Notes: generated from the letters alone by a model not told the origin. 7,682 bases of DNA from Phycisphaerales bacterium (GCA_029243925.1 JAQWRC010000101.1:1-7682); one strand, 5' to 3'; shown: positions 1-7,455, counted from the stretch's first letter. Numbers and translations are program-made.

Positions 1-290
1 AGATCCCCTTCCTGCGACGCCGTATCACAGATGACGAAACCGAATCCACGACGATTCAGCCGGAAGACGCCTTCGACCTCATCTGGCATCGGCGGTAGTC
101 GAAATCGCCCATCGGAACCCGCTTCGATCTTCGATGATTCAATCAACGACGCCATCGCCGACTTGAAGAGGTGACGATCTTCATCCGTGTCGGAAAGGCG
201 CAGCCGGCGGACCAACTCGCGCTTCGTAAGCGGGTCAGCGGACGCGGCGGCGACTTCTCTGATGATTCGTTGTGCCAGTACGGCGGGCAT
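1..290 (-). CDS. rnr: Ribonuclease R (VacB/RNase II family), N-terminal part, cut by window edge
   Basis: RNase R is a cytoplasmic 3'-5' exoribonuclease that degrades structured RNA, including stalled or defective mRNA and rRNA. Only the first 96 codons lie here; the gene continues beyond position 1. Residues 20-66 resemble the winged-helix domain found at the start of RNase R (PLTKRELVRRLRL, then SLIESSKIEAGSDGRFRLPP). Residues 73-96 begin a cold-shock/OB domain (EGVFRLNRRGFGFVICD, then EGD). The catalytic RNB domain is outside the window. The start at 290 follows the stop of the FmdB gene by 7 nt, and a GAGG (minus strand of 296-299) sits 5 nt before the ATG, overlapping that stop, so translation is probably coupled. 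It is the last visible gene of the chaperone operon. Another RNB-family exonuclease is possible, but the winged helix plus OB start favours RNase R. Confidence 0.85.
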   Translation of the reverse strand, partial: MPAVLAQRIIREVAAASADPLTKRELVRRLRLSDTDEDRHLFKSAMASLIESSKIEAGSDGRFRLPPMPDEVEGVFRLNRRGFGFVICDTASQEGD

Positions 291-297
291 TCAGGCC

Positions 298-624
298 TCA
301 GTCGCTTCCCGGATTCTTCGGTGACGAATCTTTCGTCTTTGAATCGCCGGAACCCTTCTTCGTATCGCCCGATTGCTCCTTGGAGGATGAGTCGGACTTC
401 GCATCATTCTTGTCGGATTCCGCAGCCTTCTTGTATGAGGCGCTCCGATAGTCGGTCTCGTAGAAGCCGGAACCCTTGAAAAGGATGCCAGCGCCCGTTC
501 CAACCAGCCGCTTGAGTGATTCCTCTGCGCATTCGGGGCAGGTTGTTTCGTGAGGCGCACTCATCTGTTGAAACAACTCGAATTCGTGCCCGCACTGTTC
601 ACAGACGTAATCGTAGGTCGGCAT
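298..624 (-). CDS. FmdB-family small zinc-ribbon protein with Ser/Lys/Asp-rich tail
   Basis: This 108-residue protein begins MPTYDYVCEQCGHEFELFQ and carries two CxxC knuckles (C8/C11 and C29/C32), which should bind one zinc. A conserved GTGAGILFKGSGFYETDYRS stretch follows at residues 42-61. From about residue 65 to the end the sequence is low-complexity, rich in Ser, Lys, Asp and Gly and probably disordered. This layout matches the FmdB-like 'CxxC_CxxC_SSSS' family, named after a putative regulator of formamidase/acetamidase genes; its general biochemical role is not established. The start at 624 was preferred over an upstream in-frame ATG at 720 because the family begins with MPTYDY or MPxYEY. 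The ATG lies 4 nt after the grpE stop and has no clear Shine-Dalgarno, which suggests translational coupling to grpE. Confidence 0.88.
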   Translation of the reverse strand: MPTYDYVCEQCGHEFELFQQMSAPHETTCPECAEESLKRLVGTGAGILFKGSGFYETDYRSASYKKAAESDKNDAKSDSSSKEQSGDTKKGSGDSKTKDSSPKNPGSD

Positions 625-628
625 GATG

Positions 629-1273
629 TCAGGACGCCACTGATACCTTGGCTGGTCGGAGGACCTGCTCGCCAAGTATGAATCCAACTTGAAGCACCTG
701 AACGATCTGCCCGGATTCATGCTCTTCGGAATCCATGTTCATCATGGCCTCGTGCCTGTGCGGCTCAAAGTCATCCCCAGGCTTGGGCTCGATGGCGGCC
801 ACGCCATGATCCGACAGAATCTTGACCAGTTCATCGCCCGCGATCCGAACGCCCTCGAGCACCTGCTCGCTGGAGACCGCCTCAAGATCCTGCTGCAGCG
901 CCAACTGCAACTGATCGAGTACCGGCAACACCGAGCGGAATGCGCTTGCTGTGGCAATGCGCGTCATGCGCTGCTCTTCCTCTGTGGCACGACGCTGAAA
1001 ATTCTTGAAGTCCGCCAAGGCACGTTGGCGGCCTTCCGTCGCCGTGATCACTTCATTCAACAATTGCTCGATGCACTGACGGGACAACTCGTCACATGTG
1101 TCGGAGTTGAGATGGCTTTCAATCGCCTCGGGCGACATCGGTTCGACAACCTCATCGAGATCGACTTCGACCGTCTCATCAACAGCGTCGGACGTATTCA
1201 CGTCGTCACTTGATGGCTCTTGCATGAGATCATCATCAAGAGGTTCTGTATTGGCCTGTGTTTCGTGATTCAT
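629..1273 (-). CDS. grpE: GrpE, nucleotide exchange factor for DnaK
   Basis: GrpE is a homodimer that releases ADP from DnaK (Hsp70) and so drives its substrate cycle in the cytoplasm. The 214-residue product has an acidic, probably disordered N-terminus (1-50) and a long helical/coiled-coil segment (about 60-110) with the family signature ADFKNFQRR at 87-95. VLPVLDQLQLAL lies at 115-126. The C-terminal beta domain carries GVAAIEPKPGDDFEPHRHEAM in two parts across 157-177, and VLQVGFILGEQVLRPAKVSV ends the protein. The length is normal for GrpE. The start at 1273 is preferred over an in-frame ATG at 1351 because the longer form would overlap dnaJ, and an AAAGGG lies 6 nt before the chosen ATG. 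It follows dnaJ by 19 nt. The DnaK partner is not encoded in this window. Confidence 0.95.
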   Translation of the reverse strand: MNHETQANTEPLDDDLMQEPSSDDVNTSDAVDETVEVDLDEVVEPMSPEAIESHLNSDTCDELSRQCIEQLLNEVITATEGRQRALADFKNFQRRATEEEQRMTRIATASAFRSVLPVLDQLQLALQQDLEAVSSEQVLEGVRIAGDELVKILSDHGVAAIEPKPGDDFEPHRHEAMMNMDSEEHESGQIVQVLQVGFILGEQVLRPAKVSVAS

Positions 1274-1292
1274 GGGAATCCCTTTCGGCTCT

Positions 1293-2450
1293 TCAGCCCC
1301 GACCGGTGACGGCATCCTTGATTCGGTTCCAGATCGAGGGATTGGATGCACCTACCTCGAGATCTTCCGTCTCGGCATACTGCCCAAGCAATGCCCGCTG
1401 ATCTTCATTCAACGTCTTTGGCACCATCAGGTGAATGACCGCGATCAGATCACCACGCGCATTCGTCCTGAGATCAGGCAGTCCTGCGCCGTCGATGCGG
1501 AACAGTGCTCCGTGCTGCGTCCCTGACGGAATGCTCAACTCATGGACTTCGCCCTCGCCGATACCTGGCAACTCGACATCCGCGCCAAGTGCGAGTTGCG
1601 TGAATGCTGCGGGCATGACCAATAGAAGGTGATTCCCATCTCGTTCAAACTGCTGATGCGACTCGATCCGGGTCACGACATGCAGATCACCGCGTGGGCC
1701 AGCACCTTTTGGATCTGTTTCCTGGGGCGGTGGTTCACCTTCACCGGAGATGCGAACAGCCTGTCCATCATGAATACCTGCTGGAATCTTGACTTCAAGC
1801 CGGCGATCGACGGGGATGCGTCCTGTGCCACGACAGTCAACGCAACGATCGGTGATCGTATTCCCTCGTCCTTGGCAGTCGGGGCAGGTGGTCACCATAC
1901 GGAACATGCCCCCAAGCCCGGCTTGAGTAACTTGCCCCGACCCGGCACAACGCGAACATTGCGCCGGCGTGGTTCCCGGCTTCGCCCCGCTGCCGTCGCA
2001 TGTATCACACACGTCGAGACGTGTGAACGCGACTTCACGAGTTGCACCAGTCAGTACGTCTTGAAGTTCAAGTTCGACCTCGGTTTCAAGATCGAATCCT
2101 CGAGTACGCGCTCTGGATCGACCGCCTCCATGGCGTCCTCCAAACGAACCGCCAAAGATGTCATCAAACATAGAGAAGATGTCATCTGGGTTCATCGATC
2201 GGAAATCATGCCCAGGCTTCGATCGCAGGCCATCACGACCAAACTGATCGTAGGTTCGGCGCCGATCACCATCAGAGAGCACTTCGTAGGCCTCCGCGGC
2301 TTCCTTGAATGACGTCTCCGCCTGCGGATCATCTGGGTTGCGATCGGGGTGGTGCTTCATCGCCATACGTCGATACGCGCGCTTGATCTCGTCGCCGGAC
2401 GCTGTGCGTTCGACATTCAAGACCTCGTAATAGCATCGGGTCGTTGGCAT
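1293..2450 (-). CDS. dnaJ: DnaJ, type I (class A) Hsp40 co-chaperone
   Basis: DnaJ delivers unfolded clients to DnaK and stimulates its ATPase. The 385-residue protein has all class A parts. The J domain (about 5-70) contains HPD at 34-36. A Gly/Phe-rich linker (about 86-112) follows. Four CxxCxGxG repeats bind two zincs: CDTCDGSG (148), CSRCAGSG (165), CPDCQGRG (189) and CVDCRGTG (203). C-terminal beta domains start with [21 protein letters not shown] and run to about 345. No key residue is missing and the length is typical. The start at 2450 gives the usual short lead into YYEVLNV and has a GAGG (minus strand of 2459-2462) 8 nt upstream. It begins 19 nt after the groEL copy 2 stop and precedes grpE, so both DnaK co-chaperones are joined to the chaperonin genes. 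The C-terminal 30 residues are not obviously conserved. Confidence 0.96.
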   Translation of the reverse strand: MPTTRCYYEVLNVERTASGDEIKRAYRRMAMKHHPDRNPDDPQAETSFKEAAEAYEVLSDGDRRRTYDQFGRDGLRSKPGHDFRSMNPDDIFSMFDDIFGGSFGGRHGGGRSRARTRGFDLETEVELELQDVLTGATREVAFTRLDVCDTCDGSGAKPGTTPAQCSRCAGSGQVTQAGLGGMFRMVTTCPDCQGRGNTITDRCVDCRGTGRIPVDRRLEVKIPAGIHDGQAVRISGEGEPPPQETDPKGAGPRGDLHVVTRIESHQQFERDGNHLLLVMPAAFTQLALGADVELPGIGEGEVHELSIPSGTQHGALFRIDGAGLPDLRTNARGDLIAVIHLMVPKTLNEDQRALLGQYAETEDLEVGASNPSIWNRIKDAVTGRG

Positions 2451-2469
2451 TCAAGAAGCCTCAGCGTGG

Positions 2470-4083
2470 TCAAACGACGGCGTTGAGATTTGGCTCAGCA
2501 TCGTCCTTCAAATCCGTAATGGCGACCTCGGTCGTCAACATGAGTCCCGCCACCGATGCTGCATTACGAAGTGCAGTACGAACGACAAGTGCTGGATCGA
2601 TGATTCCCGACTCCACCATGTCGCCATAGGTATTGGCCCCGGCGTCAAATCCGAACGCGCCTTCCATTTCGCACACCTTCTCAACAACGACATCGCCGTC
2701 GAGGCCGGTGTTGTCGGCGATGTGCCAGCAGGGCGCCTCAAGTGCCGTTGCAAGAATGGAATACCCGAGCGATTCGTCACCGTCGACGGACGATCCCGCA
2801 TCAAGGACGGCGGACTTCGCACGAAGGTAGGCCACGCCACCCCCAGGAACATATCCATCGGTTGCCGCCGCTCGACTTGCAGACAAGGCGTCGTCAACAC
2901 GATCCTTCCGTTCCTTCATCTCGATTTCAGATGAGCCGCCAACGCTGATCACAGCAACGCCACCGGTCAACTTGGCCAGTCGCTCCTGGAGTTTTTCACG
3001 GTCATAGTCGCTCGTGGATCGCTCGATCTGGGCGCGAATCTGGGCAATGCGACCCTCGATGTCCTCGGTGGAGCCGCCACCCCGCACGATCGTGGTGCCA
3101 TCCTTGGTCACAACGATGCGTTGCGCTGAACCAAGCTCTTCGATTTCGAGATCCTCAAGATTCCGGCCAAGGTCCTCTGCAAAGAACAACCCACCGGTCG
3201 TTGCTGCGATATCACCCAGCATCGCCTTGCGACGTTCTCCGAACCCCGGAGCCTTGACGGCACAGACATTCAATACGCCACGAAGTCGATTCACGACCAG
3301 TGCAGCCAACGCTTCATTCTCGACATCCTCGGCGACGATCAGCAGCGGCTTGCCAGCCGTTGCCGTTTTGTTCAGCAGTGGAAGGAGATCCGCAAGATTC
3401 GAAATCTTCTTTTCGTGAAGTAGGATCACGACATCCTCAAGCACGCACTCGGCGGTCTTCGGATCAGTCATGAAATACGGACTGAGAAATCCCTTGTCGA
3501 ACGCCATGCCTTCAACGTAGTCCACCGTCGTATCAGCGGACTTGCCTTCTTCGATTTCAACGACGCCATCTGCGCCAACCGTGTCCAGAGCTTCAGCAAT
3601 GAGATTGCCAATGTCCGTATCGTGGTTCGCGGAGACGGTGGCGATCTTGCGAAGGTCCTCTGTTCCCGAGCAGGTGCATGCAATTGAATCAATGTAGGAG
3701 CATGCGACATCTGCGGCAGCATTCACGCCGCGCTGAACCGCGACAGCATTGGCACCGGCACTGATGTGCCGAAGACCGGACTTGAAGATCGAGTTGGCAA
3801 GGACGGTCGCAGTCGTGGTTCCGTCACCTGCAAGATCCGCGGTCTTCTTTGCGACCTGATGGACCATCTGCGCGCCCATGTTCTGGAATGCGTCGGACAG
3901 TTCCACTTCACGGGATACCGACACACCATCCTTTGTCACGGCCGGGCCGCCATATGATTTCTGCACGACGACATTGCGGCCGCTTGGGCCCATCGTGACA
4001 GCAACCGCACGGGCCATCTGCTCAACACCGACCATGAAGTCGTTGCGAGCGTCGTTATCGAATTTCATCTGTTTGGTAGTCAT
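2470..4083 (-). CDS. groEL: Chaperonin GroEL (Hsp60), second copy, lacking the GGM tail
   Basis: A subunit of the double-ring ATP-driven folding chamber that works with GroES. The 537 residues cover all three domains. Aspartates matching the E. coli ATPase residues D52 (VTKDGVSV), D87 ([11 protein letters not shown]) and D398 (RVDDAL) are at the same numbers. The apical substrate/GroES-binding residues L200, Y203, F204, L234, L237, L259, V263 and V264 are all kept, as is the PGGG nucleotide-pocket loop (414-417), so it should be a working chaperonin. It ends AEPNLNAVV with no Gly-Gly-Met repeat. It has seven cysteines (128, 136, 138, 213, 274, 452, 471). The start at 4083 has an AGGAAGAG Shine-Dalgarno (minus strand of 4088-4095) and follows groES by 45 nt. 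It is clearly diverged from the first copy throughout, so it is an old paralogue and not a recent duplicate. Confidence 0.96.
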   Translation of the reverse strand: MTTKQMKFDNDARNDFMVGVEQMARAVAVTMGPSGRNVVVQKSYGGPAVTKDGVSVSREVELSDAFQNMGAQMVHQVAKKTADLAGDGTTTATVLANSIFKSGLRHISAGANAVAVQRGVNAAADVACSYIDSIACTCSGTEDLRKIATVSANHDTDIGNLIAEALDTVGADGVVEIEEGKSADTTVDYVEGMAFDKGFLSPYFMTDPKTAECVLEDVVILLHEKKISNLADLLPLLNKTATAGKPLLIVAEDVENEALAALVVNRLRGVLNVCAVKAPGFGERRKAMLGDIAATTGGLFFAEDLGRNLEDLEIEELGSAQRIVVTKDGTTIVRGGGSTEDIEGRIAQIRAQIERSTSDYDREKLQERLAKLTGGVAVISVGGSSEIEMKERKDRVDDALSASRAAATDGYVPGGGVAYLRAKSAVLDAGSSVDGDESLGYSILATALEAPCWHIADNTGLDGDVVVEKVCEMEGAFGFDAGANTYGDMVESGIIDPALVVRTALRNAASVAGLMLTTEVAITDLKDDAEPNLNAVV

Positions 4084-4128
4084 GGTGCTCTTCCTAGAGT
4101 CGAGAACGAAGGGAACTGCTCAAGCTGA

Positions 4129-4416
4129 TTATTCAACGATTCCGAGCAGTTCACTCTCTCGGATGATCAGATGTGATTCATTTTTGATTTCAACCTCGGT
4201 GCCCGCATACTTGCTGTACACGACGGTGTCACCACTCTTGACCGAGGGAATGACTCGCTCGCCGTTGTCCAACAGCTTTCCAGGCCCCATTGCAACAACG
4301 GTTCCCTTCATGGGCTTTTCCTTGGCGGACTCGGGGAGATAGATGCCCGACGCCGTCATGTCTTTCGCCTCAAGGGGGCGAACAAGGATTCGATCTTCAA
4401 GTGGCTTGACTGCCAT
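4129..4416 (-). CDS. groES: Co-chaperonin GroES (Hsp10)
   Basis: GroES forms the seven-membered lid that closes the GroEL chamber. The 95-residue product has the standard order: MAVKPLEDRILVRPLEAKD at the N-terminus, a mobile loop with TASGIYLPESAKEKPMKGTV (about residues 21-40; the G-I-Y-L core contacts GroEL), then VVAMGPGKLLDNGERV, KSGDTVVYSKYAGTEVEI and a C-terminus ending ELLGIVE. An in-frame ATG at 4437 would add seven residues. The start at 4416 is preferred because it gives the normal family length and has a GGAG (minus strand of 4426-4429) 9 nt upstream, whereas the longer form has none. It sits between two groEL genes, 60 nt after the first and 45 nt before the second, so a single GroES probably serves both. 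Confidence 0.96.
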   Translation of the reverse strand: MAVKPLEDRILVRPLEAKDMTASGIYLPESAKEKPMKGTVVAMGPGKLLDNGERVIPSVKSGDTVVYSKYAGTEVEIKNESHLIIRESELLGIVE

Positions 4417-4425
4417 GGTGTACTT

Positions 4426-4429
4426 CTCC
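4426..4429 (-). promoter_or_regulatory. Shine-Dalgarno GGAG of groES
   Basis: Minus-strand GGAG, 9 nt before the ATG at 4416. It lies inside the coding part of the longer alternative frame from 4437 and supports the shorter start. Confidence 0.65.
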
Positions 4430-4476
4430 GTTGTCATGAAATCTGTGTCTGTTGAATGCGTGTTTGTGGCCGTGAA

Positions 4477-6201
4477 TCAGAAGCCCATGCCAGGCATACC
4501 GCCCATACCGCCCATGCCGCCCATACCGGGCATGCCGCCTCCCATACCGCCCATGCCACCCATGCCACCCATGCCACCCATTGGATCCATGCCGTGGTGG
4601 TCGTGGCCGTGGTCGTCATCTCCCTCCGAGGGAACTTCAGTGATGATGCAATCCGCCGACAACAACAAGCCGGATACCGACATCGCATTCTGCAATGCAG
4701 CACGGTCGACCTTTGCCGGCGTCAACACGCCATCATCAAACAGGCTGCCGTAGGATCGAGTGAGTGCGTTGAATCCGAAGTCTCCTTCGCCTTCACGAAC
4801 CTTGGAAACAACAACGGTCCCCTTCTCACCCGCATTGTCAGCAATCGTCCGCAAGGGGACGAGCAATGCCTGCTCAACTGCATCGGCACCGTACACGGCG
4901 TCGCCGGTAAGCTTGGACCGCACGCCATCAAGTACGCTCAGTGAACGGATAAAGCTCACACCGCCGCCAGGGACGACCCCTTCTTCGACAGCTGCTCGAG
5001 TCGAATGCAGCGCGTCTTCGACGCGTGCCTTCTTCTCTTTGAGCTCGGCTTCGCTTCCGGCACCAACGTTGATCTGAGCAACGCCGCCAGTGAGCTTTGC
5101 AAGGCGCTCTTGGAGTTTCTCGCGGTCATAATCGGAATCACTTCGCTCAATCTCACTGCGAATCTGTGCGATGCGGGACTGGATCTCTTCAGTTGCTCCA
5201 GCGCCTTCGACAATGACCGTGTCATCGGAAGTGATGACCACCTTCTTTGCCCGACCCAGCTGCGACATTCCGATCGTATCGGGGTCGATGGCCAGATCCT
5301 TCATGATCGCTTCGCCACCGGTCAACACGGCGAGATCACCAAGCATTGATTTGCGACGATCCCCGTACCCGGGAGCCTTCACGGCACAGACCTGTGCAAC
5401 GCCTCGCAGCTTGTTGATCACCAATGTCGAGAGCGCTTCTCCGGTCACATCTTCAGCGATGATCAGGAGCGGCTTCTTGGCTTCGACGATCTTTTCGAGC
5501 ACCGGGACAATCTGCTTGATCGAGTCGATCTTGTCCTCGTGCACAAAGATGAACGGCTTATCAAGTTCAACAGCCATCGATTCCGTGTTCGTCACGAAGT
5601 TCGGACTCAGGTAGCCACGATCAAACTGCATGCCTTCAACGACTTCGACTTCTGTTTCAAGTCCCTTGCCTTCCTCAACGGTGATCACGCCGTCCTTCCC
5701 TACTTTCGAGAAGGCGTCGGCCATGATGCCGCCAATGGCAGGATCGTTGTTCGCTGAAATGGTTGCGACAGCCTCGATCTTGTCCTCGACTGGACGAGCA
5801 ATCGATTGGATGTGATCAACGACGGCGGACACGGATTCGTGCATGCCCCGCACCAGAGCGTTGGCGTCAACGCCAGCGGCAACGTGCTTCAGGCCGTTTC
5901 GGAACAATGCTTCTGCAAGCACCGTCGCGGTAGTCGTGCCATCGCCTGCCTTGTCGCTCGTCTTCGACGCGGCTTCCCGTACAAGACGGGCACCGATGTT
6001 CTCGACGGGATGCTTGAGCTCGATCTCTTCGGCAACAGTGACACCGTCCTTGGTCACCGTCGGGCCACCCCAGCTCTTGTCGAGCACGGCGTTGCGACCA
6101 CGAGGTCCAAGGGTCGATTTCACGGCAGCGGCCAGTTTCTCGACGCCTTGCAGCAAAGATGTCCGGGCCTCCCTATCGAAAGCCAGTTCCTTGACGGCCA
6201 T
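4477..6201 (-). CDS. groEL: Chaperonin GroEL (Hsp60), first copy, with His/Asp cluster and long GGM tail
   Basis: First gene of the chaperone operon and a full chaperonin subunit of 574 residues. ATPase aspartates are present as D52 (VTKDGVTV), D87 ([11 protein letters not shown]) and D396 (RVEDAL). The PGGG loop (411-414) and the intermediate-domain block [18 protein letters not shown] are intact. In the apical domain the motif GYLSPNF (196-202) has Asn201 where E. coli GroEL has the substrate-binding Tyr203. After TEVPSEG the tail has an acidic/His cluster (DDDHGHDHH, 528-536) and then about 34 residues of GGM-type repeat ending in GMGF, well beyond the 13-residue E. coli tail. The start at 6201 has a strong AGGAG (minus strand of 6211-6215) 9 nt upstream and yields the family start [13 protein letters not shown]. 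An in-frame ATG at 6363 would add 54 residues unlike any chaperonin. The tail and family-typical N-terminus suggest this is the main housekeeping copy. Confidence 0.97.
   Translation of the reverse strand: MAVKELAFDREARTSLLQGVEKLAAAVKSTLGPRGRNAVLDKSWGGPTVTKDGVTVAEEIELKHPVENIGARLVREAASKTSDKAGDGTTTATVLAEALFRNGLKHVAAGVDANALVRGMHESVSAVVDHIQSIARPVEDKIEAVATISANNDPAIGGIMADAFSKVGKDGVITVEEGKGLETEVEVVEGMQFDRGYLSPNFVTNTESMAVELDKPFIFVHEDKIDSIKQIVPVLEKIVEAKKPLLIIAEDVTGEALSTLVINKLRGVAQVCAVKAPGYGDRRKSMLGDLAVLTGGEAIMKDLAIDPDTIGMSQLGRAKKVVITSDDTVIVEGAGATEEIQSRIAQIRSEIERSDSDYDREKLQERLAKLTGGVAQINVGAGSEAELKEKKARVEDALHSTRAAVEEGVVPGGGVSFIRSLSVLDGVRSKLTGDAVYGADAVEQALLVPLRTIADNAGEKGTVVVSKVREGEGDFGFNALTRSYGSLFDDGVLTPAKVDRAALQNAMSVSGLLLSADCIITEVPSEGDDDHGHDHHGMDPMGGMGGMGGMGGMGGGMPGMGGMGGMGGMPGMGF
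4480..4581 (-). repeat. 9-bp tandem repeat encoding the GroEL Gly-Gly-Met tail
   Basis: The last 34 codons of the first groEL are a run of GGM units broken by one GGGM and two PGM units. At DNA level the plus strand shows repeats of 'ccatgccac' or 'ccataccgc'. The units differ mainly at glycine third positions (GGC, GGT, GGA), with four nearly identical units at about 4549-4581. It is in-frame coding sequence, but it is the sort of array that could change length by slippage in whole codons. Confidence 0.9.
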
Positions 6202-6402
6202 GGGCTGTGACTCCTGCGTTGATATGGGTCTTCTTGTTCTTCCTGCGGTATCAGACCAGCTGAAACCGTTCCTAGACGCCACCAGCGCACCGGTCACGTC
6301 CACACTGAGAAGATCAAACCCCGCGCCACCCTGATCCGAATGCTGAAGAGAACCAATCGCCATTCAAGAGGCACTGAGGGCGAATTGCCATGTGCACTCA
6401 TG
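6202..6402 (-). promoter_or_regulatory. Non-coding gap upstream of the chaperone operon, presumed promoter region
   Basis: These 201 nt lie between the stop of the membrane-protein gene and the first groEL. Only the AGGAG ribosome site at 6211-6215 is firm. A CTTGAA (minus strand of 6363-6368) resembles the -35 of heat-shock sigma factor promoters, and CAGCATTC (minus strand of 6338-6345) shares 5 of 8 positions with the matching -10 CCCCATnT, but the 17-nt spacing is longer than usual. No CIRCE operator (TTAGCACTC-N9-GAGTGCTAA) and no strong hairpin with a T-run are seen. That the region drives the operon is inferred from gene layout. Confidence 0.45.
6211..6215 (-). promoter_or_regulatory. 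Shine-Dalgarno AGGAG of the first groEL
   Basis: Minus-strand AGGAG, 9 nt before the ATG at 6201. It decides the start codon against the in-frame ATG at 6363, which has no such site and would add non-chaperonin sequence. Confidence 0.8.
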
Positions 6403-7455
6403 TCACTGATTGGAGTTGGCCGTGCCATTCCCTGCCGAACTGGCAGGGGCAGAAGGTTCGCCCGGGGGATCACTGAGCAAACTTCTCAGTTTCGGGGGAG
6501 GCATGGCAAGAGGAGCAGAAATCCACCGAAGGTTCAGCCAGAGGTACAGGACGCCAACGACCAGGAAGCCCCCGGCAACCGTCCTGAGAATGGAGCCGAA
6601 TGTCACCGGCAAAGGCACGCCCATTCCACCTCCGCCGTATTGCAGCACGATCCCACCTGTCCAGAACAGTGTCGCCCAAAGCAAATCCAACACGTACTGC
6701 CTCTTGGTCGTCGCTGTACGGAAAAGTCGACTGCGGCGACCCAACTCGCCAAGCAATGATCGGATCCCAAAGAGCAGCACGCAGCCGCCTGGCAGCGGCG
6801 ACAACGTCAAGATCAGTGACCCCAACTCCCAACGCCCGCTTTGACCGGATTCTGTTGCAGCACGAGCAAGGTGATGCAGGCCTCCCCCTGGCGGAATCCA
6901 CTGCTGCAACACCATTGCAATCGTCCACAGCACAAGGCCGGAAAAGAGCAGCCCGATGATCATCCAGACTTTGGGGACACGCTGCGACTGGCGCAATGGA
7001 GTCAATGCGAACAACACTGGAATCGCCAGCAGCGAACAGACCGGTGACAGCATGAGGAGCCAACTGCCGAGACCGGTTGAAGCATGAAACCATCCGGGCA
7101 ACAGCGTGTTGGAAACACCACTGGTATCGAACAGGAGAAATGGTGCCTGAGTCAACACCATTCCAAATGCCCAAGCAAAAAAGGAAACCAACATCAGATT
7201 CCCAAGCCAAGAGAGTCCAAACGAGACCGCCTTGGGATTTGCAACTTGAGGCAGATGATGAAACTCGGGATCGATCCATCTCACCAATGACGACTGCACC
7301 GAGCGGCCACATTCTGGGCAGGCCCCGGTCGCCGACAGCCCACGAACGTCGTACCCGCATCGTTCACACGAAACAGTCGACACGACGATACGGCCGTCGA
7401 GGACTTCAGGCCCGTCACTTCCGGAAAGTATGGTTGGGGTCGATTCGGAGCTCAT
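6403..7455 (-). CDS. Unrecognised polytopic membrane protein with N-terminal zinc ribbon
   Basis: I do not recognise a functional family. From the start at 7455 the protein is 350 residues. A zinc ribbon, CERCGYDVRGLSATGACPECG split over C30, C33, C46 and C49, matches the C-x2-C-G-Y-D-x-R-G-L motif that I associate with many planctomycete proteins. About six hydrophobic segments follow (roughly 77-102, 129-152, 164-185, 212-235, 254-272, 286-308), so it is an inner-membrane protein with a probably cytoplasmic ribbon. The C-terminus is Pro/Ser/Ala-rich and ends ANSNQ. Start choice is uncertain: ATGs at 7482 and 7560 are in frame, none has a strong ribosome site, and the segment before 7455 does not look like conserved protein. 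It lies 201 nt upstream of groEL on the same strand and diverges from the MoxR-type gene. Function is unknown. Confidence 0.75.
   Translation of the reverse strand: MSSESTPTILSGSDGPEVLDGRIVVSTVSCERCGYDVRGLSATGACPECGRSVQSSLVRWIDPEFHHLPQVANPKAVSFGLSWLGNLMLVSFFAWAFGMVLTQAPFLLFDTSGVSNTLLPGWFHASTGLGSWLLMLSPVCSLLAIPVLFALTPLRQSQRVPKVWMIIGLLFSGLVLWTIAMVLQQWIPPGGGLHHLARAATESGQSGRWELGSLILTLSPLPGGCVLLFGIRSLLGELGRRSRLFRTATTKRQYVLDLLWATLFWTGGIVLQYGGGGMGVPLPVTFGSILRTVAGGFLVVGVLYLWLNLRWISAPLAMPPPKLRSLLSDPPGEPSAPASSAGNGTANSNQ

Noticed and set aside
689..1213. 174-codon open frame on the plus strand
   Set aside because: Antisense to grpE; the product has no family features and no ribosome site that stands out.
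1629..2312. 227-codon open frame on the plus strand
   Set aside because: It is antisense to dnaJ, whose zinc fingers and J domain are beyond doubt. The translation has no recognisable domain and is explained by codon bias of the gene beneath it.
4480..4581. Short tandem repeats as a CRISPR array or non-coding satellite
   Set aside because: The 9-bp units have no spacers and read in frame as the Gly-Gly-Met tail of GroEL.
3000..5160. Possible gene conversion between the two groEL copies in the [18 protein letters not shown] block
   Set aside because: The protein block is identical but the DNA differs at many third codon positions, so strong protein constraint explains the match.
6202..6363. 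54-residue N-terminal extension of the first GroEL
   Set aside because: The segment is unlike any chaperonin start, has no ribosome site, and a strong AGGAG precedes the conserved [13 protein letters not shown] start.
6361..6402. Possible terminator after the membrane-protein gene
   Set aside because: Only short, weak stems (GGCA ... TGCC with a 12-nt loop) and no following T-run on the minus strand.
6394..6420. CIRCE-like pair GCACTC ... GAGTTGGC
   Set aside because: The centre is 13 nt instead of 9, the second arm mismatches, the outer TTA/TAA ends are missing, and it overlaps the end of the membrane-protein gene.
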